Below are positions 27,199-37,206 of a DNA stretch of 64,000 bases, piece by piece (within the stretch, counting starts at the first letter, position 1; every line of letters starts with the position of its first letter). The DNA is from Limnohabitans sp. Bal53 (GTDB lineage Bacteria; Pseudomonadota; Gammaproteobacteria; Burkholderiales; Burkholderiaceae_C): positions 124,001-188,000 of the forward strand of contig NZ_NESH01000002.1 in assembly GCF_003063355.1 (NCBI RefSeq). The letters are read 5' to 3'. The notes beneath the pieces are model-generated. The model was not told the DNA's origin. It ran no database searches and saw only the letters and a program-made list of their open reading frames with translations. Made by a program: the position numbers and the translations under genes.

Positions 27199-27435
27199 TT
27201 ACTCCAAAATCTGGTCGATCAGTGCGACAAAGCGCTTGATATAAATTGCCTTGATAGGCCGGTGAGCAGGTACAGACAATGGGTCTTTTGCTGAAGGATG
27301 TGAAAAAACGTGATGACTTCCCCCAGTGCTTCGAACTTCTATACCGTGCTGTTTGGCTACTGTGAGCAGTTTCGCCATGGCCCAATCGTTTGGGTTCTGG
27401 CGCATCGCATTAAGTAGTTTTGTCGCTGTGTTCAT
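27199..27435 (-). CDS. hicA: HicA-family mRNA interferase toxin
   Basis: The 78-residue toxin has the dsRNA-binding-like HicA fold: a central STGGSHHVFSHP with the conserved catalytic-type His and a C-terminal VPAHRPIKAIYIKRFV. It cleaves mRNA in known systems. The start is ATG 27435; a longer frame from 27570 is unsupported. The order toxin-antitoxin (hicA first) is the usual one. Confidence 0.9.
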   Translation of the reverse strand: MNTATKLLNAMRQNPNDWAMAKLLTVAKQHGIEVRSTGGSHHVFSHPSAKDPLSVPAHRPIKAIYIKRFVALIDQILE

Positions 27436-27546
27436 GGTTTTTATGATAGCGCCTGTAATATCATTTAGCAAGAGTGAATTTTGACATGTGTGTTCAGAGT
27501 TGCTCTGCGGTTGGGCTGGGCGATGAAAATTGTTGATCCTTAATTG

Positions 27547-28209
27547 GTCGGCCCTGCAAAACTCTTGCAACCCGCATGATTGCTTGTGACGTGGGGTGAG
27601 TCCGGATGGTCAGAACTCTCAAATAGATATTCAATAGAGCCTGTTTTCTGGGGGTTTTTGAAAGCAGCGCCATGACCGATGACTTTTTCCGCAACCGCCT
27701 GGACCAGATGATCGATTTGCGCCACCCACTGGCGGTGCTGGCCAACCGCATGCCTTGGCAAGAAATCGAAGCTTCCCTTGCGCAGCGCTGGGCGCGTCAG
27801 GTCAAGGCGGGCAAGAAGATCGAAGACTTGGACTTGTTTGGCCCGGTCTCGGCCGTTGCCGGTGGGGGCGTCTCCGATGCTGGTCGGCCTCGTCTGCCCA
27901 CTCGACTGATGGTGGCGCTGCTGTACCTCAAGCTTGCGTTCAACGAGAGCGATGAGGAGGTGATTCAACGCTGGGGCGAGACACCGACTTGGCAGTACTT
28001 TTCTGGCAACGAATATTTTGAGCACCAGTGGCCGTGTGACCCGACACAACTGGGGCGCTTCCGTAAAGCTTTGGGCGAAGAAGGCGTAGAAGAACTTCTG
28101 GCCCGCACCATGGAAGTGGCGGTCACCCTCAAGCTGATCGCCAAGAAAGAGTTGACGCGCGTGATCGTGGACTCCACGGTGCAAGAGAAGGCGGTGGCGC
28201 ACCCCACCG
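27547..28209 (+). mobile_element. Element B, copy 2, truncated at the right
   Basis: The left end GTCGGCCCTGCAAAACTC and the sequence to 28209 are close to copy 1 (22987). The match stops at 28209, where element A copy 2 begins. The target duplication and right end are lost. Confidence 0.85.
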
Positions 28210-28238
28210 TCTGTCTCGATTGTTGTCCGGTCTGTTGA
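27672..28238 (+). pseudogene. Truncated transposase of element B, copy 2
   Basis: The frame opens at ATG 27672 and has no internal stop (TGG where copy 1 has TAG), so it encodes the first 179 or so residues of the transposase up to VAHPT. It then runs into element A for ten unrelated codons and stops at 28238. The catalytic residues beyond the first Asp are missing. Confidence 0.88.
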
Positions 28239-28431
28239 AGAGACAAGTTCAATCCACCGAGGGGGCGGGAAAGATGGAACTCATGCCAGTCTATGGCCCG
28301 CAATTTAAAGAACAGATCGTCAAAAAGATGATGCAGCCCCACAACCAAAGCATTGCCCAAATCAGCCGCGACACCGGTGTGGCCGTGCCGACCTTGTATT
28401 CTTGGAAAAACGCTTTCGCAACCCAGGATGT
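28210..28431 (+). mobile_element. Element A, copy 2 (left end)
   Basis: From TCTGTCTCGATTGTTGTCC onward this matches the left end of copy 1 at 22886 and includes the orfA start. It replaces the distal part of element B copy 2, and itself stops at a REP-like half unit at 28432. Confidence 0.8.
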
Positions 28432-28483
28432 TGATCGCTTCGTGCCTCGCGATGCACGTGCCTGCCAACATTGCAATTTGTGA
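28274..28483 (+). pseudogene. orfA remnant of element A, copy 2
   Basis: The frame from ATG 28274 encodes about 53 residues of the transposase N-terminus (QISRDTGVAVPTLYSWKNAF) before running into the REP-like repeat at 28432. It is uninterrupted over the stretch where copy 1 is split at 22986 and shows the ancestral sequence there (KEQIVKKM). Confidence 0.8.
28432..28454. repeat. REP-like half unit
   Basis: GATCGCTTCGTGCCTCGCGATG matches the right half of the dispersed palindrome. It is attached to the broken orfA of element A copy 2. Confidence 0.8.
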
Positions 28484-28581
28484 TTTGACAGTTTTATAAG
28501 TTAAGCTTTGCAAAAATACTTTATGGGTCAAAAATCCAAGGTGTTCAACGAATCAAGCTATTTGTCAAATTTTAAAACACC

Positions 28582-29376
28582 ATGAAAAATTCAGCCATTA
28601 CAACGGTTTTCGTCTTTTTTGTCGGTTTATGGTGTGCAGCCAGCACATTGGCCCAAGGCCTCAGCCTCAGCACTCAAACCGAAAACAGCGTGGGTGTGTC
28701 GCTGTCTCATTACAAATACAAAGAGCCGGGCTTCATGTCACTTCAGGCCAAGGTATTGGGAATCGATTACGCCGGCACCTACGCTTTTGCGCCCCAATGG
28801 CCCCAGACACAACAGATTTGGTTTGTGCGGGGTGAACTGGCCTATAAAACAGGGCGAGCCGATTACGAGAGCACCAACGGCTTGTCGATAGGCGGCACAG
28901 AAAATTGGTATGGTGAAGTACGTGCCCTGGTGGGGCGCGATGTGCAGCTCGGTCAATCTGTGTTGTCCCCCTACATGGGCATGGGTTTGAGGCAACTGCA
29001 CAATGACTTGCGCACAGAAAATACCCTGGGGTACAGGCGAATTACCCGCTATCTGACCCTGCCGATCGGGGTGTTTCACAAACAGAAATGGTCGCAAGAT
29101 GCTTTACTGGTTACCCATTTGGAATATTTGCACCTTGTTCAAGGTACCCACTGGGCCAAGCTCTCTGATTCAAGTCCTTTCAGCTCAGATGTCCAATTGA
29201 AGCAACCCAAGGGCCAAGGCATTCGTGCCGGTGCCCTTTGGCGCTTTGACAACTGGTCCATGGGGCCCACCTTCACCTACTGGAAGATCGATCGATCGGA
29301 CCCCAATGGGCAGATTGCGGTAGAGCCTTCCAATCAAACGGTTGAAATTGGATTGAAATTGAATTATTTATTCTAA
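28582..29376 (+). CDS. Outer-membrane beta-barrel protein next to the yjb-like genes
   Basis: The 264-residue protein has a signal peptide (FFVGLWCAASTLAQG) and a mature part of alternating strands (VGVSLSHYKYKEPG, LSPYMGMGLRQL, FTYWKIDRSD), ending in LKLNYLF with the terminal Phe typical of barrel proteins. No known family was assigned. It has lower GC and its own AT-rich upstream region (28490-28580). It precedes the YjbE-like gene by 97 bp and may belong to the same surface system. Confidence 0.7.
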   Translation: MKNSAITTVFVFFVGLWCAASTLAQGLSLSTQTENSVGVSLSHYKYKEPGFMSLQAKVLGIDYAGTYAFAPQWPQTQQIWFVRGELAYKTGRADYESTNGLSIGGTENWYGEVRALVGRDVQLGQSVLSPYMGMGLRQLHNDLRTENTLGYRRITRYLTLPIGVFHKQKWSQDALLVTHLEYLHLVQGTHWAKLSDSSPFSSDVQLKQPKGQGIRAGALWRFDNWSMGPTFTYWKIDRSDPNGQIAVEPSNQTVEIGLKLNYLF

Positions 29377-29473
29377 AAAAATTGACGATTTAACGGTTCA
29401 TATCTACCAAAATTCTCAATACATCATTTTTATGCTTTAATCTAACATCTGTTTTAAATTCGCTAGGTACGTC

Positions 29474-30289
29474 ATGACATCCAAGAAAATTTCCACCATT
29501 GTCGCTGCCGCCTTGATCGCTAGTGCGCACTTTTCTGTCCAGGCCCAAACTGTCGGCGCTGGCGCAGGTGAGGCCACGTCGGGTGCCCAAGGTGCCATTA
29601 CACAAAACATGGTGGGGGGTGCGGTTGTGGGTCTGGCCGTTATAGCCGTTTTGAACAGCGGTAGCAGCGGTGCGGTAGCTTCGCCCACCAGCCAAGCTTC
29701 GACTCAAGCCGCCACCTCTGCCACCTCAACATATGTCCAAGCCGTTGCAACGGTCAATGCAGCGGAACAGTTTTCTACGCTTTTGGCTGGTTACTCGATC
29801 GATACCAGCAGTCTGACAAGTGCCATTTCCAAATCTCAAGCAGCGAACCAAGAGGCGGTAGTGGCTGCTACTGATCTTGCAGTGGCCTCCCTAACGATTG
29901 CTGCTGTTACCAGTAACGGTCGTGTAATTTGTGCGGCATCGGTTTGTACCAATGCCGAAATTTTGGGTCTCACTTATAAAGCCACTACCACAGCCAAAGC
30001 TGCTGCTGAAGCTGCCTTGTCCGTCAACACCGAGATGCAGAAACTTTACACCTTGGTGACCGGATCTTCTGCGATTGACTCAAATGTGATTGATCGATTG
30101 GCTGATTTGGCTGAAACAGCCCGAGCCGCTTCGTTGGCATCTCAAACGGCTGCAAATCGGGTCATTGAGGCTTACGAAGCTGTCGCTGTTGCCATGGGGA
30201 CAACAGGGACAACAGGGACAACAGGGACAACAGGGACAACAGGGACAACAGGGACAACAGGGACGACAGGCACAACGGGCACCTTTTGA
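29474..30289 (+). CDS. YjbE/GfcA-like secreted protein with Gly-Thr-Thr tail
   Basis: The 271-residue protein has a signal peptide ending near SVQAQ (residue 25). A Gly/Ala-rich hydrophobic segment follows (MVGGAVVGLAVIAVLN), then a long Ala/Thr/Ser-rich helical region, then nine GTT units and a final GTF. E. coli YjbE and GfcA are small secreted proteins with a similar Gly/Ser/Ala start and Thr-rich tail, and here the next two genes are YjbF- and YjbGH-like, so the call rests on composition and order. It is three times longer than YjbE. The ATG is at 29474. Confidence 0.65.
   Translation: MTSKKISTIVAAALIASAHFSVQAQTVGAGAGEATSGAQGAITQNMVGGAVVGLAVIAVLNSGSSGAVASPTSQASTQAATSATSTYVQAVATVNAAEQFSTLLAGYSIDTSSLTSAISKSQAANQEAVVAATDLAVASLTIAAVTSNGRVICAASVCTNAEILGLTYKATTTAKAAAEAALSVNTEMQKLYTLVTGSSAIDSNVIDRLADLAETARAASLASQTAANRVIEAYEAVAVAMGTTGTTGTTGTTGTTGTTGTTGTTGTTGTF
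30197..30277 (+). repeat. 9-bp minisatellite encoding the Gly-Thr-Thr tail
   Basis: Nine units of GGGACAACA follow directly after ATG at 30194-30196; the first seven are identical and the last two drift (GGGACGACA, GGCACAACG). Slippage would change tail length without shifting the frame. Confidence 0.95.
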
Positions 30290-30325
30290 TCAGTAGATCA
30301 ATATCTACCCTGCCTGAACAATACA

Positions 30326-30356
30326 GCCCCGGGCTTACGCGCCGGGGCATTTTTTT
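30326..30356 (+). terminator. Intrinsic terminator after the YjbE-like gene
   Basis: GCCCCGG and CCGGGGC pair around a 9-nt loop, followed by a run of seven T. It lies 37 bp after the stop and 18 bp before the YjbF-like start, so it may reduce transcription of the downstream genes relative to the first. Confidence 0.85.
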
Positions 30357-30373
30357 ATCTTTTGAGGTTGTTT

Positions 30374-31027
30374 GTGCGATTTTCTTCTTTACGCTGGGTG
30401 TTTTATGGTCTGGGGCTGGCACTGCTGTCAGCTTGTGGCCACACTCCCGTGACGCGTACTTTGGCGCAAGCCTTTGACACAGGCCCAAACATTGACCAAC
30501 AGCCACTCAACCCCCGACTCGATTATTTGAGGGTGAGCCTGAATGGGCGAGTGGCTTTGATGGTGCTTGGCTACCGTGAACAGACTGAGCAGGGTCCTGT
30601 CGACACCTGGTACAGCAGCCAGGGTGAAGTTTTGAAGTTACAAAACGGGCGTATTGTGTCGACCGTGGGTTTGGCCTTGGATTGGCGTGACGTGCGCTAC
30701 CAAAATTTGCCTTCTTGGCCTGAGGTGACCGCCAACACACAGCATGTGTTTGTTCGGGTCAGAGACCAAATGCCGAAATATCGCTTTGGCATCTCAGAGC
30801 AAATATCCTTTTACCCAATTGCCCCCCCCAAAGATGCCAAATTGGCAGGCATTTTGGCCGACCAACTTCGCTGGTTTGAAGAAAAAGTTGTTCCCTCTCC
30901 TCATGGCCTGGCTTCGGCACGTTTTGGTTTGCACACCCATGGCGGTGTGACGCAAGTCATCTATGGCGAACAGTGCCTCACAGAAAGCATGTGCATCGCA
31001 TGGCAAAAATGGCCCGTACATCTTTGA
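30374..31027 (+). CDS. YjbF/GfcB-like lipoprotein
   Basis: The 217-residue protein has a lipobox LLSACG about 20 residues in. The chosen start is GTG 30374 with GAGG seven bases upstream; TTG 30362 and 30368 are alternatives. Segments such as YLRVSLNGRVALMVLGYRE and TWYSSQGEVLKLQNGRIVS match the YjbF/GfcB family (group 4 capsule and Yjb exopolysaccharide). It overlaps the next gene by about 28 nt, which suggests coupling. Confidence 0.85.
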   Translation: MRFSSLRWVFYGLGLALLSACGHTPVTRTLAQAFDTGPNIDQQPLNPRLDYLRVSLNGRVALMVLGYREQTEQGPVDTWYSSQGEVLKLQNGRIVSTVGLALDWRDVRYQNLPSWPEVTANTQHVFVRVRDQMPKYRFGISEQISFYPIAPPKDAKLAGILADQLRWFEEKVVPSPHGLASARFGLHTHGGVTQVIYGEQCLTESMCIAWQKWPVHL

Positions 31028-33888
31028 CCCCCATTAGGGCGGGCGTTTTGATCGGCACCTTGGCAGGCTTGGTCTCCGCTGCCCAGGCGCAGCAGGTGCC
31101 TTTGCCACTGAGTGCCGCTTTGACAACACACTCTTTGGCAGCACGGCCTGAAGAGCGTTTAAGCGATTGGATACTTCGCCAGCCTTTTGATGCTCGGGCT
31201 TATCACCCTGGTTTGAGCTGGCAGGTTCCTGGCGAGCGCCCGGCTCAGTTGCGTTTAAAAAACGATGTGCTTGGTGCATTGAACGATTCAGGTCATGGGC
31301 CAAATGGCGTGCATGCGTCATGGCTCCAATGGGTGATGTCGTTGCCAGTCACAGGCAGGGTGGCGTTACCCATGTCAGACGCACGCTGGCTGCAGGCCCA
31401 CCCCGGTCAAGACCCTGTTTTGCAGGCTGATCATGTGGTGTTCTTGCCGCCTCGGCCCACATCGGTTGCGGTCATCAGCCCAACGGGAAGACCGTGCCTG
31501 GTCGATCATGCGCCTAGGGCTCAGGCGCGGCATTATCTGCGCGAATGCGACCATGGTCGCGCTGAACCAGTTGACACGGCATGGGTGATTCAACCCGATG
31601 GGCAGGTTTTTGAGTTCAACATCGCTTCTTGGAACGAACAGGAACAAACCGAGTTGGCGCCAGGCGCAGTGGTTTGGGCGCCACCACGCGGCAGTCGATG
31701 GAGTCGATCGTCATCTGCCGTGTTGGCCCAGTTTTTGGCAACTCAGACTTACGACACCTTGGTGTCGTCGTTTGAGTTGCCACTGCTCACACGAGCGGCG
31801 CCCGCACAACCCTTGTCAGTTGCCCGCTCACAAGCGTTGAGTGCCAATGACTGGGGCGTTATAGGGCTGATGCAGACACCCACTGCGCGCATGGCGCCTG
31901 CGGGTGATGTTCGCTTAAGTTTCAGTCGGGTCTACCCCTACGAGCGCTACAACGTTTTTGTGCAACCCTTTGACGGCTTGGAAGCAGGCTTCAGGTATTC
32001 CAATGTTCTCAACCGTTTGTATGGTCCACAAGAGCTTTCTGGCAACCAAACCTACAAAGACAAAAGCATTGACCTGAAAGTCAGGCTTTTAGAAGAGAGT
32101 GCGTACCTTCCGCAAGTGGCTTTGGGTTTTGTCGATGCCGGGGGGACAGGTCTTTTTTCTGGTGAGTACCTGGTGGGCAATAAGCGCTTTGGCGCTTTTG
32201 ATTGGAGTTTGGGTCTGGGCTGGGGCTACTTGGGGGCCAGGGGCAATATCCGAAACCCTTTTTCTGCCATCAGCCCGCGCTTCAACACGCGCGGTGGGAT
32301 GGTTGCCATGGGCGGAACGCCCAACACGGGTTCGTTTTTCCGCGGTCCTGCGGCGCTCTTTGGGGGAGTGCAATACCAAACGCCTTGGGAGTCTTTGCTT
32401 CTGAAGGCCGAATACGATGGCAACCACTACCAAAGCGAGCCCCAAGGCAATCACCAAGTTCAAAGATCGCCATTCAACTTGGGTTTGGTTTACCGGCACA
32501 GACCTTCGGTAGACCTGTCTTTGGGTCTGCAGCGGGGCAACCAGCTGATGTTCGGGTTGACGCTGCACACTTCGGTGTCCAACATGAGCACCCCCAAGGT
32601 GTCGGACATGGCGACGCCCAAGGTTCAAACGGTACTCCCAAGCACACCGGTCAACATGACTGGCATGGCAGCCGATTTGCAGGCCATGTCCAACTGGGGC
32701 ATTCAGCGCATTGAGACGCATGGCTCAGTGATGAGGGTTTTGGTAGAGAGCCCATCTGGTGCGCATTGGGAGGAGCGCATTGACCGCATGGCAGCGGTGC
32801 TGCACCAGAATGCCCCGGCCCTCATCGACCGCTTTGAGTTGGTCTTTACCGAACAAGGCGCCTTGTTGTCTGGGCGATCTGTGGATCGAGACACCTGGGT
32901 TCGGCAGCAAACGTCAAGGGTTCCACCTTCGGCTGCGGCCCCTTCGATTGAGGCTTTTGCCCCGGTCAGTCGTCAGGCAGATGCGCCAGCGCAAACCACA
33001 TGGCAGCCCACACCCGCCAAATTTGGGTTGGCGGTGGTGCCCAGTTGGCAGCAAAACATCGGTGGACCCGATGGCTTTTTCTTGTTCAGAGCGGGTGTGT
33101 CTTTGCCCATGCGGCTGCGGCTGAGCCAAAACACAGCCATCTCTGGTGCTGTCAGTCTGAATCTTTTGGACAATTACGATAACTTCAAATACACCGCTCC
33201 AAGTGAGATGCCGCGTGTCCGCACGCACATGCGTGAATACATGACCACCTCTCGCGTGAACATTCCCAGCCTGCAAATCACGCATTTTGGACAGGCCTCG
33301 GCCAACCAGTTTTACAGCATGTACGCGGGTTATTTGGAGAGCATGTACGCCGGGGTGGGTGGCGAATGGTTGTACCGGCCTTGGCACAGTCCATTTGCGC
33401 TGGGTGTTGATGTGAACCGAGTTCAACAACGTAGTTTTGACCAACTGTTCGGCTTTGGTCGTGCAGGCAGTCAAACCGGTTACCAAGTGACCACAGGCCA
33501 TGCCACGGCATATTGGGACACGGGCTGGAAGTCAACCCATGTCAGATTGAGTGCGGGCCAGTATTTGGCGGGTGATGTCGGCGCGACCATTGATTTGAGC
33601 CGAACCTTTGTCAACGGCGTCAGAGTTGGCGTTTGGGCGACCAAAACCAATGTGTCGGCGCGGCAATTTGGCGAAGGCAGTTTTGACAAAGGTTTGTACT
33701 TGAGCATTCCATTTGACGTGATGACCACCACCCGAAGCGGTAACACAGCCAATTTGGTCTACAGCCCCTTGACCCGCGACGGTGGTGCCCGACTGAACCG
33801 AGATTTTTCGCTTTATCAAGCGACATCGGCCCGCAGCCAACAGGACACGAGTCATAAACCAGCCTCTGCCCAGCCTTTTGGGCGGTAA
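31000..33888 (+). CDS. GfcC-GfcD (YjbG-YjbH) fusion, outer-membrane capsule protein
   Basis: The 962-residue protein starts at ATG 31000 (alternative 31009) with a signal peptide ending at AAQAQQ. Residues 30-270 resemble GfcC/YjbG (ASWLQWVMSLPVTGRVALPM, YSVWLP-like VVFLPPRPTSVAVI, AWVIQPDGQVFEFNIASWN). From about 280 on, the YjbH/GfcD domain follows (NDWGVIGLMQTPTARMAPAG, GLEAGFRYSNVLNRLYG, AWDWSL-like FDWSLGLGWGYLGARGN), likely a large beta-barrel. Separate genes encode these two parts in E. coli. It should act in polysaccharide secretion. Confidence 0.85.
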   Translation: MAKMARTSLTPIRAGVLIGTLAGLVSAAQAQQVPLPLSAALTTHSLAARPEERLSDWILRQPFDARAYHPGLSWQVPGERPAQLRLKNDVLGALNDSGHGPNGVHASWLQWVMSLPVTGRVALPMSDARWLQAHPGQDPVLQADHVVFLPPRPTSVAVISPTGRPCLVDHAPRAQARHYLRECDHGRAEPVDTAWVIQPDGQVFEFNIASWNEQEQTELAPGAVVWAPPRGSRWSRSSSAVLAQFLATQTYDTLVSSFELPLLTRAAPAQPLSVARSQALSANDWGVIGLMQTPTARMAPAGDVRLSFSRVYPYERYNVFVQPFDGLEAGFRYSNVLNRLYGPQELSGNQTYKDKSIDLKVRLLEESAYLPQVALGFVDAGGTGLFSGEYLVGNKRFGAFDWSLGLGWGYLGARGNIRNPFSAISPRFNTRGGMVAMGGTPNTGSFFRGPAALFGGVQYQTPWESLLLKAEYDGNHYQSEPQGNHQVQRSPFNLGLVYRHRPSVDLSLGLQRGNQLMFGLTLHTSVSNMSTPKVSDMATPKVQTVLPSTPVNMTGMAADLQAMSNWGIQRIETHGSVMRVLVESPSGAHWEERIDRMAAVLHQNAPALIDRFELVFTEQGALLSGRSVDRDTWVRQQTSRVPPSAAAPSIEAFAPVSRQADAPAQTTWQPTPAKFGLAVVPSWQQNIGGPDGFFLFRAGVSLPMRLRLSQNTAISGAVSLNLLDNYDNFKYTAPSEMPRVRTHMREYMTTSRVNIPSLQITHFGQASANQFYSMYAGYLESMYAGVGGEWLYRPWHSPFALGVDVNRVQQRSFDQLFGFGRAGSQTGYQVTTGHATAYWDTGWKSTHVRLSAGQYLAGDVGATIDLSRTFVNGVRVGVWATKTNVSARQFGEGSFDKGLYLSIPFDVMTTTRSGNTANLVYSPLTRDGGARLNRDFSLYQATSARSQQDTSHKPASAQPFGR

Positions 33889-34009
33889 TGCTCTGTCGGG
33901 TGGTCGCCCTGATTGGCTATGCTCAAGAACTTTCAGACAGCTCATCGCGCTCAGAGTCCGCTCCTGCAAATAAGGGCTTTCGCTGTTCCATTGATCAGGG
34001 TCAGATTCG

Positions 34010-34777
34010 ATGTTTTTCTTTTCAAAATTGTTATCTGCCATCACCCAGCCCATGTTCTGGCTGGCTGTGTGGTGGGTGCTGGCGCTGGGGCTGCTGACCC
34101 TGACGCGCTGGCGCAGGGCGGCGGTGATCATGCTTTGGAGTGGGCTGGTGGTGCTGGGCCTGCTGGGGTTGCGTGCCATCCCGGACGCCCTGCTGCGGCC
34201 CTTGGAAAATCGCTACCCGGTGCCCGTGGCTGAGGCCATGGATCGGCATGTCGGCATCATTGTGCTGGGCGGCGCTTTGCAGCACCCCGACAGCTTTGTC
34301 GCCCATGGTCAGGTGCCTTTGGGTGAGGCTGCTGAGCGCATGACGGTGCCTGTGGGTTTGATGCGCAAGCACCCTCGGCTGGAGTTGGTGTTTTCGGGCG
34401 GGGAAGGCCGGTTGCTGACCACCGGCGTGACCGAGTCGGAACTGGCCAAGGTGTTTTTTGAGCAGCAGGGGCTGGATATGGCCCGAGTGCGCTGGGAAGA
34501 CGGCTCGCGCACGACCCGAGAAAACGCTCAGCAAGTGGCCAAGCTGTTGGGCAACCGATGCCAGCAACCGTGGCTGCTGGTGACTTCGGCCTGGCACATG
34601 CCGCGCAGCATGGCCGAGTTCGAAGCCGTGGGCTGCAAGGTCACGCCCTACCCGGTGGACTTTCGCACGGGCGATGCCACACCACTGACCGAGTATTCCT
34701 TGGCCCACAGCCTGTTGCGTTGGCAGACCGCCCTGCACGAGTGGTTGGGCATGCTGGTGTACGGCTTGACCCGTTGA
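34010..34777 (+). CDS. YdcF/ElyC-family DUF218 membrane protein
   Basis: The 255-residue protein has two N-terminal membrane segments (residues 10-60) and a DUF218 domain with HVGIIVLGGALQHPD, LELVFSGGEGRL, ESELAKVFFEQQGL and WLLVTSAWHMPRSMAEF. ElyC takes part in envelope (peptidoglycan or lipid carrier) homeostasis in E. coli. It starts at ATG 34010, 121 bp after the YjbGH gene, and is not clearly part of that operon. Confidence 0.88.
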   Translation: MFFFSKLLSAITQPMFWLAVWWVLALGLLTLTRWRRAAVIMLWSGLVVLGLLGLRAIPDALLRPLENRYPVPVAEAMDRHVGIIVLGGALQHPDSFVAHGQVPLGEAAERMTVPVGLMRKHPRLELVFSGGEGRLLTTGVTESELAKVFFEQQGLDMARVRWEDGSRTTRENAQQVAKLLGNRCQQPWLLVTSAWHMPRSMAEFEAVGCKVTPYPVDFRTGDATPLTEYSLAHSLLRWQTALHEWLGMLVYGLTR

Positions 34778-34869
34778 TGGTGAGCCTGGCGCGGTGGCGG
34801 CGTTGACTTGCGGGCCTGTGCCGGAATTGGGCTTTGAGGGCGGGCCATGCGGCGCGTGCGAGATGGCTT

Positions 34870-35550
34870 TTACCCCGCTGAGCGTTCTTTCATGAGCCGG
34901 GTGAAGAGTTTGTGTTCGCAGGCGGGGTCGCTGCAGTCGGTGCATTGCCACACGCTGCGGCCCTGGTTGATCGCAAACTGGCCTTGTTCTCGGACTTGCT
35001 GCGCTGCTGCATCCTCGCCCTCCAAACCCAGGGCCAGCAAGGCGTTGTTCAAGCGCCGTGGCCCTTGGCCGTACACCACGCGGTAGGCCATGCCCGAGCG
35101 CTCCAGCGCTTGGCGCACCAGGGTGTCGACCGGGACGCGCACCTGGGGGCCATCGCGTTGCAGGCCGTCGGCCACCCAAGGCAGGTCCAGGCCCGTGACC
35201 AAGGTGATGTCGTAAAGCGCTTGGTGCGCCAATGCCATGGGGTAGAGGCTCTCGTCGTCAAACAAGAGATGGCTGTAGACGGCGGTCATCAGGGGCGTGG
35301 TGTCCGATAACAGCCAGGTTTTTGGGGCTTGTGCGGCCAGGGTGTCAGCCGCTTGGGCTTGCTGCTGCGCAATCGCCAATTGCTCGTGGCGCTGGGGTGT
35401 GCGGCCTGCGCGGTCGCACCAGTGGCGCAGCGCTTCGTCTACCGTGTGCACGGCCTGGCCGCGTGCGCGCAAAACACCAGCCAGGGCCTGGGTGAGCCAG
35501 CTTTTGCCGGTGCTTTCGGCGCCGACCACGGCCACGCGAAGTGGCTTCAT
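34870..35550 (-). CDS. NadR-like AAA/ATPase (P-loop)
   Basis: The 226-residue protein begins with a Walker A motif (AVVGAESTGKSWLTQAL) and continues in the AAA_28/NadR kinase-like style: LAIAQQQAQAAD, WLLSDTTPLMTAVYSHLL, YDITLVTGLDLPWVADGLQR. It ends with a Cys-containing segment (CTDCSDPACEH). NadR itself has ribosylnicotinamide kinase activity, which is inferred only weakly here. The start is ATG 35550. It follows ftsB on the same strand after a 34-bp gap. Confidence 0.75.
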   Translation of the reverse strand: MKPLRVAVVGAESTGKSWLTQALAGVLRARGQAVHTVDEALRHWCDRAGRTPQRHEQLAIAQQQAQAADTLAAQAPKTWLLSDTTPLMTAVYSHLLFDDESLYPMALAHQALYDITLVTGLDLPWVADGLQRDGPQVRVPVDTLVRQALERSGMAYRVVYGQGPRRLNNALLALGLEGEDAAAQQVREQGQFAINQGRSVWQCTDCSDPACEHKLFTRLMKERSAG

Positions 35551-35584
35551 GGCCCGGGTGTTTCCCACCCGTAGGCTTTGGGGG

Positions 35585-35860
35585 TCATTTGGCGATCTGC
35601 ACGAAAATTTCGTTGGCTCTGACCATGCCCAGCTCATGGCGGGCACGGTCTTCCACCATGTTCAGGCCCTCTTTGAGGTCGCTGACTTCGGCGCTCAGTT
35701 GTTCCATGCGCCGACGTGCTTCTTCGTTGGCCTGTTTTTGTAGCGCCAATTCCTGGCGCAACTCATTCACATGCGGCAAGCTGCCCGGCCCGAACCACAG
35801 TTGGGCTTGTACGATCGCCAGCAAGGCGAAAAGCACGATCGGGACCAGGCGGTTGCCCAT
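35585..35860 (-). CDS. ftsB: Cell-division protein FtsB
   Basis: The 91-residue bitopic protein has an N-terminal membrane segment (LVPIVLFALLAIVQAQLWFG) and a coiled coil (residues 32-70), then the conserved GLNMVEDRARHELGMVRANEIFVQI. FtsB bridges FtsL and FtsQ at the divisome. It lies 10 bp after eno, an arrangement common in beta- and gammaproteobacteria. Confidence 0.93.
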   Translation of the reverse strand: MGNRLVPIVLFALLAIVQAQLWFGPGSLPHVNELRQELALQKQANEEARRRMEQLSAEVSDLKEGLNMVEDRARHELGMVRANEIFVQIAK

Positions 35861-35870
35861 GTTTCAATGC

Positions 35871-37169
<1,299 letters not shown>

Positions 37170-37206
37170 TCAATTTAAAAACAAAACGGGTTTCAAAGCA
37201 GGTGGG

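Noticed and set aside
26554..27294. Plus-strand open frame opposite hicB
   Set aside because: It runs through REP-like repeats and the antisense of hicB; HicB and HicA are both well supported on the minus strand.
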